Shown piece after piece: positions 20,471-31,815 of a stretch of 33,870 nucleotides of DNA (position 1 is its first letter; each line of letters begins with the position of its first letter). Origin of the DNA: Flammula alnicola (Eukaryota > Basidiomycota > Agaricomycetes > Agaricales > Strophariaceae). The position numbers were made by a program, and so were the translations under genes. The stretch spans positions 1 through 33,870 of the forward strand of contig JADNRV010000446.1 of assembly GCA_015499995.1 (NCBI GenBank). Reading direction: 5' to 3'. The notes beneath the pieces were generated by a model, which ran no database searches, was not told the DNA's origin, and saw only the letters and a list, made by a program, of their open reading frames with translations.

Positions 20471-21362
20471 TGCCGAAGGTATTCGACGAACTGCAAGGTG
20501 GTAGGGATTGCAATGAATTCCAGGACCAAATGTTTTAGTCCGACTGAATTATATACATGAAAAGTCAGCGGAGGAAAGTTTGGAAAGGGTTTGTTACCTC
20601 GGTCACGGCATCCATGATTCATGAAGCACAATTGATCATCGCGTACACAGAAAATTATCATCGAGTAGAGTTCCATGGTGCTTAAATCAAAGTGAGACTT
20701 TCATTCGATAACACGGCAAGAACACGTACTTAAGATATCTTCACGCGCCAAAGGAGGACGAAATGAATCTAGACAGCTCGTCAGTAAGAATACGATTCAG
20801 CTATCGTTCCATGCTCCAAGCTCAGCGTTTGGCCCCAAAGACGCGTCAAGAGATTCTTGATGTGTGGCACACAGTGGCAGAATTACACCACTTCCAGGTC
20901 AGGTATATGGAGAGTAGGACCGAGGATTCAGGCAGAACGTATGAGTGAGTCTCCACGAGGAGCTTCTGCTTCTTTCTATAAAGACATGGTGAGAGGTCTT
21001 TCGGCGCCTTTACTATTTGAGTCGTGCATGAATTGAACAATGAACACAGAATAATGTAAATTTAGTTGGTTCGGACTCGGCGATCCCACGGACGTCGGTG
21101 AGCTCCCTATTTCACTTGATATTTTGGGGCGGTTCTGTCAAGGTTCTGTGGTAGACTGACAAGTAAGAGGTGAAAATTATTGTTCAGCACGTGGCTGGAA
21201 CCAAACATAGTGTGTCACGTGGTGTTGTTTTCCTTATTGAACCGTAACGTGGTTTGTGCAAGGGTTTGCAGGTTGCCCGACGACTTACAGTCCCATCTTC
21301 CCTCCCTATACCCAGAAATTCTATTCAGACGCGTCCTTTCCTCCTATTTTGCCACTCGAGAA
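20471..21362. other. Region between the unrecognised gene and CDC14
   Basis: It should contain the 5' exon of the unrecognised minus-strand gene and the CDC14 promoter. A plus-strand open frame at 20763-20948 (61 residues) has a protein-like middle (KTRQEILDVWHTVAELHHF) but no supporting splice structure, so it is not called. Confidence 0.35.
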
Positions 21363-23613
21363 ATGGCTCCAAAATGCGAGCCACTTTGCCAATTCAGTGA
21401 CAGGTAATTCATCGACACGAGGTTCGATTTGCGGGCGAATCCAACTCAATTTGACATAATTTCCAGACTCTATTTCACGACCTTCCCTCACCCTCCACCT
21501 ACGGCTCAAGTGCTCAATCGACTAGCTGCGGAACCTGGCAATCAACCTCGCGTGCGCGCACGGCCGAGAGGCGGACCCTCAGCCTCCCCCGATGACTATG
21601 CATCCTACTATTATTTCACGATCGATGACCAGCTCCTGTATCTTTCCTTCTTCCAAGACTGGGGCCCCTTGAATCTTTCAATGGTCTACAAGGCATGCAT
21701 TCTCATCCATGAACTCCTCGAGGTGCGACGCATTATCTACCATGCTGTTTCCTCATGCCACTCATGCACGTGCACCTTTGTTGCGTAAATCTACTCAGGA
21801 TAAGGACCTCGCGTCTCATAGACTAGTTCTGTATTCGTCGGACGACCCCAAACGAAAGGCCAATGCAGCACTGCTTATGGCATTATATGTGGTCAGTGGC
21901 ATTTCGTCCTCCGAAAATGTTCATTTTATTGAACACAAATTGTAGATGATCGTCCAACGCCGAGCTCCATGGGAAGCCTTCCATCCAATCGCAGAAATAG
22001 AATTTATGCCTTTTCGGGATGCAGGGCGAGGACCCTCCGACTTCAATTTGAACATCCAAGATTGCCTTTGGGGGCTTTGGAAGGCAATGCAAAACGGCCT
22101 TTGCGATATGAATGAATTCAACGTCGAAGATTACGAATACTATGAGAAGGTGGAGAACGGCGATTGGAACTGGTTAACCCCAAACTTCATCGCATTTGCA
22201 TCGCCGGTGGATACTAATTGGATCAAACGCGAAAAGGAAGCAAAGGAAAACGCGAAATCTGGCGGGTCCTCTTCCAGCTCTCTTTCCTCGTCCACAAATT
22301 CCAATCTTGCCTTGCAACGAAAACTACCGACCCCTTACCTAAATTGCCTGGATTACTTTGAGAAGCGCAATATCAAACTCGTGGTTCGCTTAAATACCGA
22401 GCTTTATGACCGGGATACCTTTTTGGATCGAGGAATTGACCACATGGAACTCTACTTTGATGACGGTACCAATCCTACCGACGAGATTGTGCGCACTTTC
22501 CTCGACGTGGCGGACCGCATCGTGGAGAGTGGCGGGGTGGTCGCCGTTCATGTAAGTTCGAAGTTATATCTCTGTCAGTGTTTCATTTTAATTTTTCTTT
22601 AGTGCAAAGCTGGACTTGGACGGACGGGAACACTCATTGGAGCCTATCTCATCTGGAAATATGGATTTACAGCTAATGAAGCCATCGCATTTATGCGAAT
22701 TGTCCGGCCTGGAACCGTTGTCGGCCCTCAGCAACAATATATGTATCTCAAGCAACTTGAATGGGCCAAATGGGCAGCAGTCGACGAGATGAAAAAGGCA
22801 CAAGCACAAGCTGCCGGTATTCAGAGTGCAGTGCCCGTCGTTACCCCCGCAACACCACCTGCGGAGACTGATGAAGATGAAGTTATGCATACCACGCCGA
22901 CACGACATACCATCGAATTACCCCCTGTAACACCAAGTCGTCATGTTGCCGCAGCGACTGCGAAGGCGAAAGCCATCGCTCCTCCAGGCCAGCCTCGCAA
23001 AACTCCAAATGCGAAACGCGTTGCTCAAGATTCCGATGAGGAGGACGAAGAAGCAGACGTTCTACCCGCTCTTGGTATCGCGCCTTCTGCGCGTAGAACG
23101 AAGACCGTACCATCGAGAGGAATCACATCGTCGGAGCAACGTCCAACACGGGTCACAAGGTCCACAGCGGGCGCAGCTATCATCAAGAAGGCTGGAACTG
23201 GTGCTGCCGCTGTCCCAGAATCTCCCGTCAAATCCTCCCGTCAGGGTCCAAACAAGATCCCTAGACTTGCGACGACAAGAACGACTTCGGCCGCCAAGGC
23301 GTTGGCTGCAGCGGCTAATGCTCAACAATCACAACCTCATCCTCGACAATTGCGTAACGGCAATAACCCACCGCCCCCTACGCCTTCTCGTCTGCCGACG
23401 CTTGTACCTTCCAGGCGGCCCATGCACACGCATCACTCCAACTCTCTGAGCGACGTTGGAAACCTGAAGCGCCCTGCAACTGCAAATTCGGATGCATGGG
23501 TGGCGAATAACGTGGCAGCTGTAGTGGTTCCCGCATCGAAATCCGAGCGCCCAGGATTAAGAAGTGTGCGTCGAAGACGAAGCAGCTTTAGTTCTGCTGA
23601 CGTTGTGGCATAA
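21363..23613 (+). CDS. CDC14: Dual-specificity protein phosphatase Cdc14
   Basis: Cdc14 removes phosphate from CDK sites (Ser-Pro) to drive mitotic exit, cytokinesis and septation. Exons are 21363-21403, 21467-21722, 21799-21891, 21946-22551 and 22603-23613, giving 668 residues, all phases consistent. The N-terminal Cdc14 domain starts at [13 protein letters not shown] and continues with [20 protein letters not shown] and [15 protein letters not shown]. The catalytic signature [10 protein letters not shown] has Cys333 and Arg339, followed by [17 protein letters not shown]. The last intron falls exactly between the signature His332 and Cys333 codons. The final ~230 residues are disordered and basic, rich in Ser-Pro/Thr-Pro sites and ending in an Arg cluster, typical of fungal Cdc14 localisation tails. 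The insert in the first domain (about residues 25-50) is Pro/Arg-rich. Confidence 0.95.
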
Positions 23614-24070
23614 TGCCCTGCATTCATTGTATTTGTGTTTCATCATTTTACGTATCACATCTGGCGACTATTGGTTTAACTTAGGATGTTGTCTTTCCCC
23701 ACTATACCTTCCATCATATCCACTCCAACCTGATCAACTGTTGTGTGCATATTCCATCATTCCCCAACCTGCCATCTTACGATACCTTTCATTCATTTCA
23801 TGTCATCTATGTATTACTTTTCCATAGCTGGATGTTCTCGTGTCGATATTAAACGAATGTCGAGTCATTACACGCACGATATTATTCATGTGGTGATCCT
23901 TGAGCTCGGTTTCGTTTCCCAGCAGTCAGCAGTCAACTTCACCATCTGGTGGTGATTACACGAATGCGGATGCCCTGCTGCTACGTAGGGTAGGAATTAC
24001 CTCAGTCACAGATAGTGTGTAGGACTTGCTGGAAGGTGTTAAAAATTTCGTGTATGTCACTGGTATATTT
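23614..24070. other. Convergent 3' region after CDC14
   Basis: It holds the 3' untranslated regions of CDC14 and of the minus-strand gene that ends at 24071. No additional gene is supported. Confidence 0.45.
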
Positions 24071-25774
24071 CTACGGCCGTACACTGGTGCTGCTCGCCAG
24101 ACGGGGCGTATCATTACGACCATAATGCGAATTTTGCATGAGTGTGTAAAAGGCCTTCCCGAGAAGTCTGGAGTTTAGCGGGTAACACCATGGCTGGTAT
24201 TGGCCTGTCGTTCTATACATCTTGGAAACGAAGGCACCGGCTTCTGGAAAGGCAATGTAATTGTCATAGCCTTCGATAACACATTGAACCGGTTTGACAA
24301 TATCAAGGATTCGCAGGAGCAACGTCGGGCCCAGTTTGACATGCTCAGGGAGAGTAGATAGCTCAAAGCGAACCCGAACAAGGCCTGGAAATTGAGAGAT
24401 CGGTTACATTCGATGAGCAAGCCTACTTTACCAATGCCAAGATAATAGACGTGCTCACCAGTATATGGGCTCCCAAGAGTACGGTTAGTTGAACGCCTAT
24501 CCTTCAATGCGTGGCTCATGCGGATTGTTTCAAGGCTGCGCCTCGTCATAATGCTGAGCCGGAGCCCATCGAAGGCAAGGTCCAATATAAATGGCTGGTT
24601 GAGATCATACAAACAGGGAGAGCAGATCCCACGGAGTAATGGCAAACTAAGTATATCAGAAATGAGTTCCTTGTCAATGATACCATCTTCAAGCAACTGC
24701 AGATAGAGTGCGTTGAATATAGGAAACCTGATGACTGAGTACAAAGACACGCTCCACGGTTCTCCGGTAATGGCGTGGCAGAGGTCGGCTCCTTGCTGAA
24801 AGTCAGCGACATTATCGCAGATGCGGAATCGTACCTGGCCTGATATGTCGGAATGGCCGGAAGGTAGACACAGATAGAGGACTCCTCTAGTATTCTTCGG
24901 GAATGGGAATGGGACCGATTCCAATTCGCCATTTGGCTTGTGCTGGCGATAGCATATATTGGCGCTCGATGGTTTGATTGAGGATGCCGCCTTCGGAGAA
25001 TCGACTTGAGGAATTGAACCGTGAAAGAAGAATCGCGCCCGTGACTGGTCTGACATATCATAAATCTCCTGGCCCAGCAGCGACATCTTGTCGGGTATAA
25101 GGGTCCGGATGACGCGACGTATTCTTGGCCATCTTCCGACCACCTTAGGGCTCTGACGTTCATCGAACGGATTCGTTGTCTTAAGCAGCGAACGTCAACG
25201 GCCAAACCAAGATGGTTCCAAACAGGGAGGGCCACGCACCGAGGACGACCTATGCTGGCATTTTCCGACAAAGTTGAGATGTATACGATGTAGCGCTGGA
25301 AGACAGCCGCCACCAAGGCGCCAAATTAGATAGTCGGCCTTGCTTATACAGCTGGACAATGGACGTCGAGAAATAGGTTGTAGTGCAAACATCCTCTTCT
25401 CCTTAGGAATGGGATGCCGAGTGGATGCAGGAACGTGAACAAAAGCTGGATTGAGATAGACCCAGGTCTTGAGATACAGTGTGGAGCCAGACGAACCTGA
25501 CAATTCGAAGGTGTTAGAAACGCCTAGGTGGGCGATCAGTGGTCTGCGCCATCGCAATTATCCAAGATATACTTACGGGCTCCAGAAAGACTTGCGATGG
25601 TTATGGTACTTATGATAATATAAAGGCTCGACGCGAATGAATTTTGCTATCGTAACACAGTCATGTGACCAATTGAATGGTATTATTATGTAATCCCATT
25701 TTTTTGCGCGGATAACTTACATACGCCTCTCGTAATTTGTCGTAAACCTGTTGCCAACCATACGACACCGCCAT
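24071..25774 (-). CDS. Uncharacterised 471-residue fungal protein
   Basis: I do not recognise a named family. Five exons join with consensus sites and correct phase: 25721-25774, 25577-25646, 25240-25496, 24432-25152 and 24071-24384. The start MAVSYGWQQVYDKLREAY leads into a probable membrane-inserted or buried segment (LYIIISTITIASLSGA, about residues 25-40). The central part has GVLYLCLPSGHSDISGQVRF, and late blocks are LVRVRFELSTLPEHVKLG and CVIEGYDNYIAFPEAGAFVS, which look like beta-rich enzyme or binding modules. The unspliced reading at 24385-24431 would change frame and lose the C-terminal block, which supports that intron. The start codon is only 21 bp from the DBP8 start on the other strand, so exon 1 is less certain than the rest. 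Confidence 0.65.
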
Positions 25775-25795
25775 CCTACCTCGGCTTGCTTGAAG

Positions 25796-27886
25796 ATGAC
25801 CGTAAAATCAAAATCCAGAAGTCTTACTGTCGACGACCTACTTCGTCAGCAAGAAGGACCTGCCAGGAAGAAAAGACGCCTCTCCGAGTCCGTGTCCGAC
25901 TCGGAGGATGGCTCGGAATCATCAGTTTCCACCTCAGGACAAAATGACGGAACAGAATCAGCAAGAGATGAAGATCAATCTTCAAATAGTGACTCGGAGG
26001 AGGAGGACCAAGAACCAACGTACAGCCGCAGCGAAAGCGTGCTTTCCGAGTTCACTGTCGAAGATCGTCTGGGCTCCTTCGGTCAACGAGTAATGTCGCC
26101 AAAACTTCAGATCGCACCAACACCCTCCGCACCACCACCTCCTCGAGTGTCATCCTTTTCATCGCTAGGAATATCCGCGCAACTACAAGGGGCATTGAAA
26201 AGCATGTCGATCAAAGCCCCGACAGAAGTTCAGTCCGCTTGTATACCCCCACTTTTAGCCGGCAAGTATGTGTATCCTTCTTGACTGTATATCCAATTAA
26301 ACAGCTTTTAATCAGGAAGAGACTGTATCGGTAACGCTAAGACTGGTTCAGGAAAAACAATTGCATTCGCTTTGCCAATCCTGCAAAGGCTTGCAGTCGA
26401 TCCTTATGGAATTTTCGCCCTTGTGCTAACCCCGACAAGGTACGTAATATGTTATCGTGACCGATGTAGAAAATAATTTAAGCGCGTCAAATAGAGAACT
26501 GGCCTTCCAAATTTCGGAGCAGCTTGCCGTCCTCGGTGGCTCGTTGAGCATTCGGACAGCTGTGGTCGTGGGTGGGATGGATATGATGGCCCAAGCATTG
26601 GAATTGGGCAATCGACCGCATGTGGTTATCGCAACGCCGGGCCGCATTGTGGATCATCTTCGCAGTAGTTCGGGCGAATGGGATCTCTCTAGAGTCAAGT
26701 TTCTGGTGCGTTAAAATTCCATTGGTGCCCTTTAATTGATATACTTACTCGTTGTCGTTCTGTGATAGGTTCTGGATGAGGCTGATAGGCTTCTCACTCC
26801 CACCTTCTCGCCGGAATTAAGTTATTTGTTTAGTGTTCTTCCTAAAGAAAGGCAAACTTGCCTTTTTACTGCCACCCTCACACCTGCAATCGAGAGTCTG
26901 GCCGAAGCATCACCTAGGCCGGGTAGGCAAAAGCCGTTTATTCACCGGATGAGAGAAACGTATGTTTCTCCTTCGGTTCCAGGCCAAATTTCATATTTAT
27001 ATCTTCTTTCAGGATTGAAACGGTCTCGACATTGAAGCAGCACTACATTCTAGTCCCATCACATGTCCGCGAATCTTATCTCTACTACCTTCTCTGCAAC
27101 CCGCCAGAATCGACTATTCCTTTGCGACGAGGCCCTCCAGAACCTGTCAAACGGGCCAAGCAAATGAATTCCAAATCGAAAGCCAAGAACGCGAAAATCG
27201 ACCACTCGGAGGACGAGCCAGAACAGCCCCCACCAACAATCATCTTTTGCGCTAAACCAAAGACTGTGGCGTACCTTACTCTCTTGTTAAAAACGCTCTC
27301 TATCCGAAGCACGGCACTGCATTCCAGGCTGACTCAGAGAGAACGGCTGTCCTCTCTGTCATTATTCCGGGCATCTGTCGTTCCAGTTCTTGTCTCAACA
27401 GATGTCGGGGCACGTGGTCTTGATATCGAGGATGTCGCAATGGTCGTCAACTGGGATCTTCCAAACGAGCCTGAGGAATATACGCATCGTGTAGGAAGAA
27501 CTGCCCGTGCCGGCAAGGGAGGTATTGCTATTAGCTTCGTCACTGAACGAGATGAGGAACGAGTGTTGAAGATCGAAGATCGGATTAGTGAGTTTCGTCG
27601 CGCCTTTTTTCCGTCTGTAAAACTGACCTGTCATAGAAACAAAATTGGAAGAGATGACTTTGCCAGAGGACAAGGTACTAGATAAGCTGAACGTGGTTTC
27701 GACAGCAAAACGTGTAGCAAACCTGGTATGTTCCTGTCCCGTCTTTGCTTTCTGTCGCTTGCCATGCTCATGGGACGTTCACAGGAGCTTCACGATTCTA
27801 ATTTTGGCAAGCGGGAGGAGATTCACCAGATCAAAAATGCCCAGCGGAGGCGTGGAATAGACCCAGGTCTAGACTCTGAAAGATAA
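25796..27886 (+). CDS. DBP8: ATP-dependent DEAD-box RNA helicase Dbp8
   Basis: Dbp8 acts in the nucleolus in early 18S rRNA processing. Seven exons join in phase: 25796-26265, 26320-26439, 26495-26705, 26769-26959, 27013-27587, 27637-27725 and 27785-27886, giving 585 residues. An acidic Ser-rich leader (about residues 1-110) precedes the helicase core. Motifs in order are the Q motif ([17 protein letters not shown]), [25 protein letters not shown] at 270-273, TAT in the SAT position, [17 protein letters not shown] and [10 protein letters not shown]. The C-terminal [18 protein letters not shown] is typical of Dbp8. A Lys/Glu-rich insert (about 365-400) lies between the two RecA lobes. The acceptor at 26318-26319, rather than the AG a few bases upstream, is needed to keep [11 protein letters not shown] in frame. 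Confidence 0.94.
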
Positions 27887-28192
27887 ACGGAAGGAGAATA
27901 ATAAATATATATAGCGATCATGATCGACGAGCAGAGCCGGCGGCAATTTCTGACGACGTCAGTAAGAGCTTGAATGAGTATGAGTATTGTGTTGGCTGCG
28001 CGATGTACGCAAGTGACCGAAAGCAGAGATACACGAGGCGGCTTCCAGAACTGTAAATCTGGGGTGGAAACCATTTTAGGCAGGACCCCAAGACGCAGGA
28101 ACAGAACGCAGTCGGGATAAGAATACATAGACTCGGTAGTCTCACTTGATCCAATTCGCGATCTTTTCTTTTCTTCCCCTTCTACACTCCAA
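27887..28192. promoter_or_regulatory. DBP8 3' end and BTB gene promoter
   Basis: The 306-bp gap between two same-strand genes holds the DBP8 3' end and the promoter of the BTB gene. A CT-rich tract (TTTTCTTTTCTTCCCCTTC, just before 28190) is a common initiator context in fungi. Confidence 0.4.
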
Positions 28193-29365
28193 ATGGACTC
28201 CAACTGGGATTCTGTTTTACAGTTCGTCGCAGATCCTTTTGACCTCGAGTACTCCCAGAAACACCCAGAGAGATCCCCTTTACAAGTCCCAACCCCTCCA
28301 GTGAGCACTAATAGCATCCCAATTCTGCGCTTTTAATCCCTGACAGCCTTCTTTCTTATCCAGCACTCTCTCGACGGCTCTCCTGTTGTCGACGACCACG
28401 CCGATGGGAATACGCTCGTTTCCGTGTCCACCACCTTCTTCCCAGGCGCGCAACATCTCCCTATCCCGCCAGACATCGTCCTCCTATCATCAGACAGCGT
28501 CTTTTTCTACGTTCATTCACATATCCTCATAGCAGCCTCCGAAAATGGCTTTCGTGGGAATTTACCCAGCCCTTCGCCATGTTCAAAGGATCAAGAAACT
28601 GTTGTCCACCTACCTGACAATTCCACGGTGCTGAACATCATCCTTCACACCGTTTATGACATGTCCTGCGCACATTATTCTCCACCATTCGCCTCTCTCA
28701 TTTCCGCTGTAAACCGTCTGCCAATCTATGGCATACCTCCAAAAGCACGAATCGTACCTTCGACGCCTCTCTTTTCTGTCCTGCTCGCCCACGCACCGCT
28801 ATATCCAATCGAACTGTACGCCCTCGCCGCCTCTCATGACTTGTATGATCTCGCCGTGTCCACCTCGCCCCATCTCCTCTCTTTCCCCCTCGCCAGTATC
28901 ACGGATGAAATGGCCGAAAAAATAGGCCCTGTATACCTGAAACGGCTCTTTTTCCTGCACTTTGGACGCTCGGACGCGCTCAAACGGGTGCTTCTACCCC
29001 CGCCGCATCCCCACGCACCCACACATCTGTGCGACTTCGCGGAACAAAAAAGCTCACGCGGGCCTGGGCGCTGGCCTCAGCGTATCTAGCCTGGGACGCA
29101 CGGCCTGGTAAGTCGCTGAGAACGAATGAAGGCGCAGACCACTTATACTGCTGACCTAGATTTGTCGACAAGCACCATGGAGTCGGCGCTGTGGCCTCTA
29201 GCGGAACACCTGACCTGCGAACAGTGCCAACAAAGCCTCCGGGATCGAATAAAGAATCTGGTCGTGCAGTGGTCAGTTGTCAAAGTGGGTGGACCCTTGG
29301 TCTTTTTTATCTTCCCTTGGGTCTTTATAGCCTTACTCATGTATTCATTCCAGAGGACGATATGA
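28193..29365 (+). CDS. BTB/POZ-domain protein with an apparent frameshift
   Basis: BTB domains mediate dimerisation and often recruit Cullin-3 ligases, and agaricomycetes carry large BTB families of unknown role. Exons are 28193-28300, 28364-29107, 29160-29284 and 29354-29365. The BTB-like fold begins at PPDIVLLSSDSVFFYVHSHIL and continues through HLPDNSTVLNIILHTVYDMS. The second half (LYPIELYALAASHDLYDLAV) resembles the helical part of this family. In an A6 run at 29046-29051 the frame is lost. One more A would read on as LTRAWALASAYLAWDARP and then across two in-phase introns to MESALWPLAEHLTCEQCQ and a stop at 29365. As given, translation ends at 29089 after 17 unrelated residues. The preserved exons downstream argue for a very recent mutation or a homopolymer sequencing error. 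Confidence 0.75.
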
Positions 29366-30043
29366 TATATATCCATGACTCTATCTCTAGTCATATACGG
29401 AGGACGACGTAATCCCGCGCTCAACCTGACGCCATACTATGCGTATCATTACTGTCGACCCACCGCCCAGCCCACCTTTCTAGAACGCTCTCGGCCCAGA
29501 AATTCCAACCGACTTCAATTCTTGCATCGCTTCTCATACATTATTTGCAAACATCACCATGTAACATTTACCTCTCATCGCATTCTACACACGCATAACT
29601 CATGCCACACCATCAATATGTCCCGAACTTTATACATACTGTACCACCTTCCTTGTTTTCCAAGAGCAATCTCTTATGGACTCAGCGTTATTCTACCGTA
29701 GCCTTATTAGCACCCTCTTGGTACCATGCCTTTCTCCTCCGCATAATCGACACGCACGACTCGATTCTTGTAGCCATCCAGTCTCTGTAAACACGTAGTG
29801 AGACTTTGTTGTTGTACAACTTGTACTTGTATTTTTTCTCTTAGGGAACCCAAAAAATATTACATTGGGATTGAGCAGTGATTGAGCTAAGTATGATGAA
29901 ATTCATGATGTCATGCAAAATCGCTAAAATCGGCCCTATCAGCCTTAACCCCAATAGCCTAGTAATATTATAATATACAGTTCATTTCTACACGGTATCT
30001 TAATTCTCCTGGTGTCTGGGGGGCATCCGGTGCCACTGCTCCA
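29366..30043. other. Convergent 3' region between the BTB gene and MOB1
   Basis: The 678 bp show no supported gene and should contain both 3' untranslated regions. The right part (about 29940-29995) is AT-rich. Confidence 0.45.
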
Positions 30044-31192
30044 CTACCGCACTTTCAGATCTTCTGCTAGGATTGCATCGTTCAATTCGTCCAATGGCGC
30101 GAGCTCCTTTCTGTCGATTAAATCGAACTGGATACGCAGTTAAAGATTTGATGCTGCAAGTGGAGCGAGTATAGACACACCTCATTGATAAACAAAAAGA
30201 AGTGACGGTAGCTTGTATTGAGATGAGCTGTGGAGTTACATATTGAGATGGTGCACTTAAAAATACATCGAAAGGATAAGAGAAAGTACCTTCAATACCA
30301 AGGGCACATATGTGGTCGAAGTGATTGCTGTATATATGCGCATACACGCGGAACAGTCGTCGAACTATTGTCTTCACGGTGTCGCGGAAGTTCTTCGGGA
30401 AAGGAACACCTATCGACAGCCTGTCAGGAAACTATGCCGAGCGTGCGGGAGCGAGTTGACGCACCGATTTTATTGGGGAATATGGCTTCGTCATCTAGCA
30501 GATTCTGCGCCCAATTCATGAGCGCATCGACGTATTCAGGCGCGGGAAGCTTGGTCGGTCGTTTGTACTTGACACCATCTTCCCAGAGGTATTCATATCT
30601 GGATCAATGAATCATCTTTCAGCATCGACAATGGTCGACACGAGGAAGGGACGAACCGAGGTCCTGCAGACATAATAGGGCACTGAAAGTCATAAGGTGT
30701 GAGGGCAGGTTCTGCTACTTGGATGCGGCCGAAACACGACGTACCTCTGAGGGTATGCAGAATTCCGTGACCGTGCCGTACAACATGTTTAGATGGTTGA
30801 AGAAATCCACAGCTATACTCAAAGTTTCAGAGACATTCTTTGCATGGGTGGACACGAGGACTTACTATGCACGGCCAACCATTCATTCAGGTCTTCACCT
30901 TCCGGCAACTGCACGGCAAGCCTCAGATTCCCCGATCCCTAAACACGTCCTAGAGAGGTCAGCGATACCGCTTTCCGGGACAGTGGACATGAAGACGCGT
31001 GGTCTCGATCCTACCAGAGTAGCCTCGGCGTATTTCCTCAGCTGGTACTGCTTGGTGCCCTCGGGAACATCCTTTCGTGGCTTGAACGTGCGAGTTTTTC
31101 CCCTGCGAAGGCGGGCGCAAAAGTAGATCAGCACATTTCATGCGCTTCATTCCACTGAACAAAAGAACTTACAGACCGAAGAACGACGACAT
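30044..31192 (-). CDS. MOB1: Mob1 kinase activator (mitotic exit / septation network)
   Basis: Mob1 binds and activates NDR/LATS-type kinases (Dbf2/Sid2) to trigger mitotic exit, cytokinesis and septation. Nine small exons join in phase: 31173-31192, 31015-31102, 30866-30938, 30745-30812, 30657-30682, 30465-30598, 30290-30409, 30181-30227 and 30044-30127, giving 219 residues, the usual length. Blocks in order are TFKPRKDVPEGTKQYQL, LPEGEDLNEWLAVHTVDFFN, GTVTEFCIPSECPIMSAGPR (two zinc-ligand cysteines), VPFPKNFRDTVKTIVRRLFR, and VYAHIYSNHFDHI (two zinc-ligand histidines). The C-terminal block is HLNTSYRHFFLFINEFDLID. The short start MSSFFGL followed by TFKPRK fits Mob1 rather than Mob2. Eight introns in a 660-nt coding sequence is intron-rich even for this window. 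Confidence 0.95.
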
Positions 31193-31815
31193 GTTGAGCG
31201 GATTGCGCAACGTTGGTGATGGATGAGCGAACGAATAAAGAAGCTCCTATGGACCACCGTTCGACGGAACCGGATAAGGAGGGTATCGGAGATAGCCGAT
31301 ACTCAATCTAATCAGGGCGCTCGCCTACACGGATGTCAAAGAAGTTGTCGATCCTCTGTCGACTCATACTTACACCTTCGAGTGAGAATGAAGGATTAAA
31401 ATTATCTCAGTGGCAGGCGATAAGAACAAGACGCTTGGGACACCTTGTAGCCGGCTACTTCTGTGTGGTTTATTGCGACCGCACCGGTAAACTTTCTTTG
31501 TCTTCCCGACCACCACCGCGCGCTTTTCCTCGTCAGAATTTCCTCCGTGACTTTGTAAGCCCACAAAGCTTCGCCGAATCGCAGCGTATGGACGCGCAGA
31601 CATTTATAGCCCCCTACAGCGAATGCGATGATAATTGGCATGGTTTTTTGCGATCAATAGCTAAAACTGTGCCGTGATTTGCAGAAAAAGGTGAATCATC
31701 GTGGAGGCATGACAAAGACCACTGCTAGACAATTTGCCGAATGTGTATATAAGACACCGTTCTCTCTCTCAGTCACATACATCCCTCCCTACACTCAGTC
31801 ATCATCTAAATCATT
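31193..31815. promoter_or_regulatory. Divergent promoter region between MOB1 and the Hsp31/DJ-1 gene
   Basis: The 623 bp hold both promoters. A TATA box (TATATAAG, 31746-31753) lies 70 bp upstream of the Hsp31/DJ-1 start and is followed by a CT-rich initiator (CCGTTCTCTCTCTCAG). This suggests a TATA-driven, regulated promoter for that gene. No equivalent is seen for MOB1. Confidence 0.55.
31746..31753 (+). promoter_or_regulatory. TATA box of the Hsp31/DJ-1 gene
   Basis: TATATAAG lies 70 bp upstream of the start codon, with a pyrimidine-rich initiator just downstream. Confidence 0.6.

Noticed and set aside
20763..20948. 61-codon plus-strand ORF with protein-like sequence
   Set aside because: It is isolated, has no in-phase exon on either side, and overlaps the expected upstream region of the minus-strand gene.
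22943..23449. A 168-codon plus-strand frame inside CDC14
   Set aside because: It is an alternative frame over the low-complexity CDC14 tail, with Arg/Leu-rich composition typical of a shadow.
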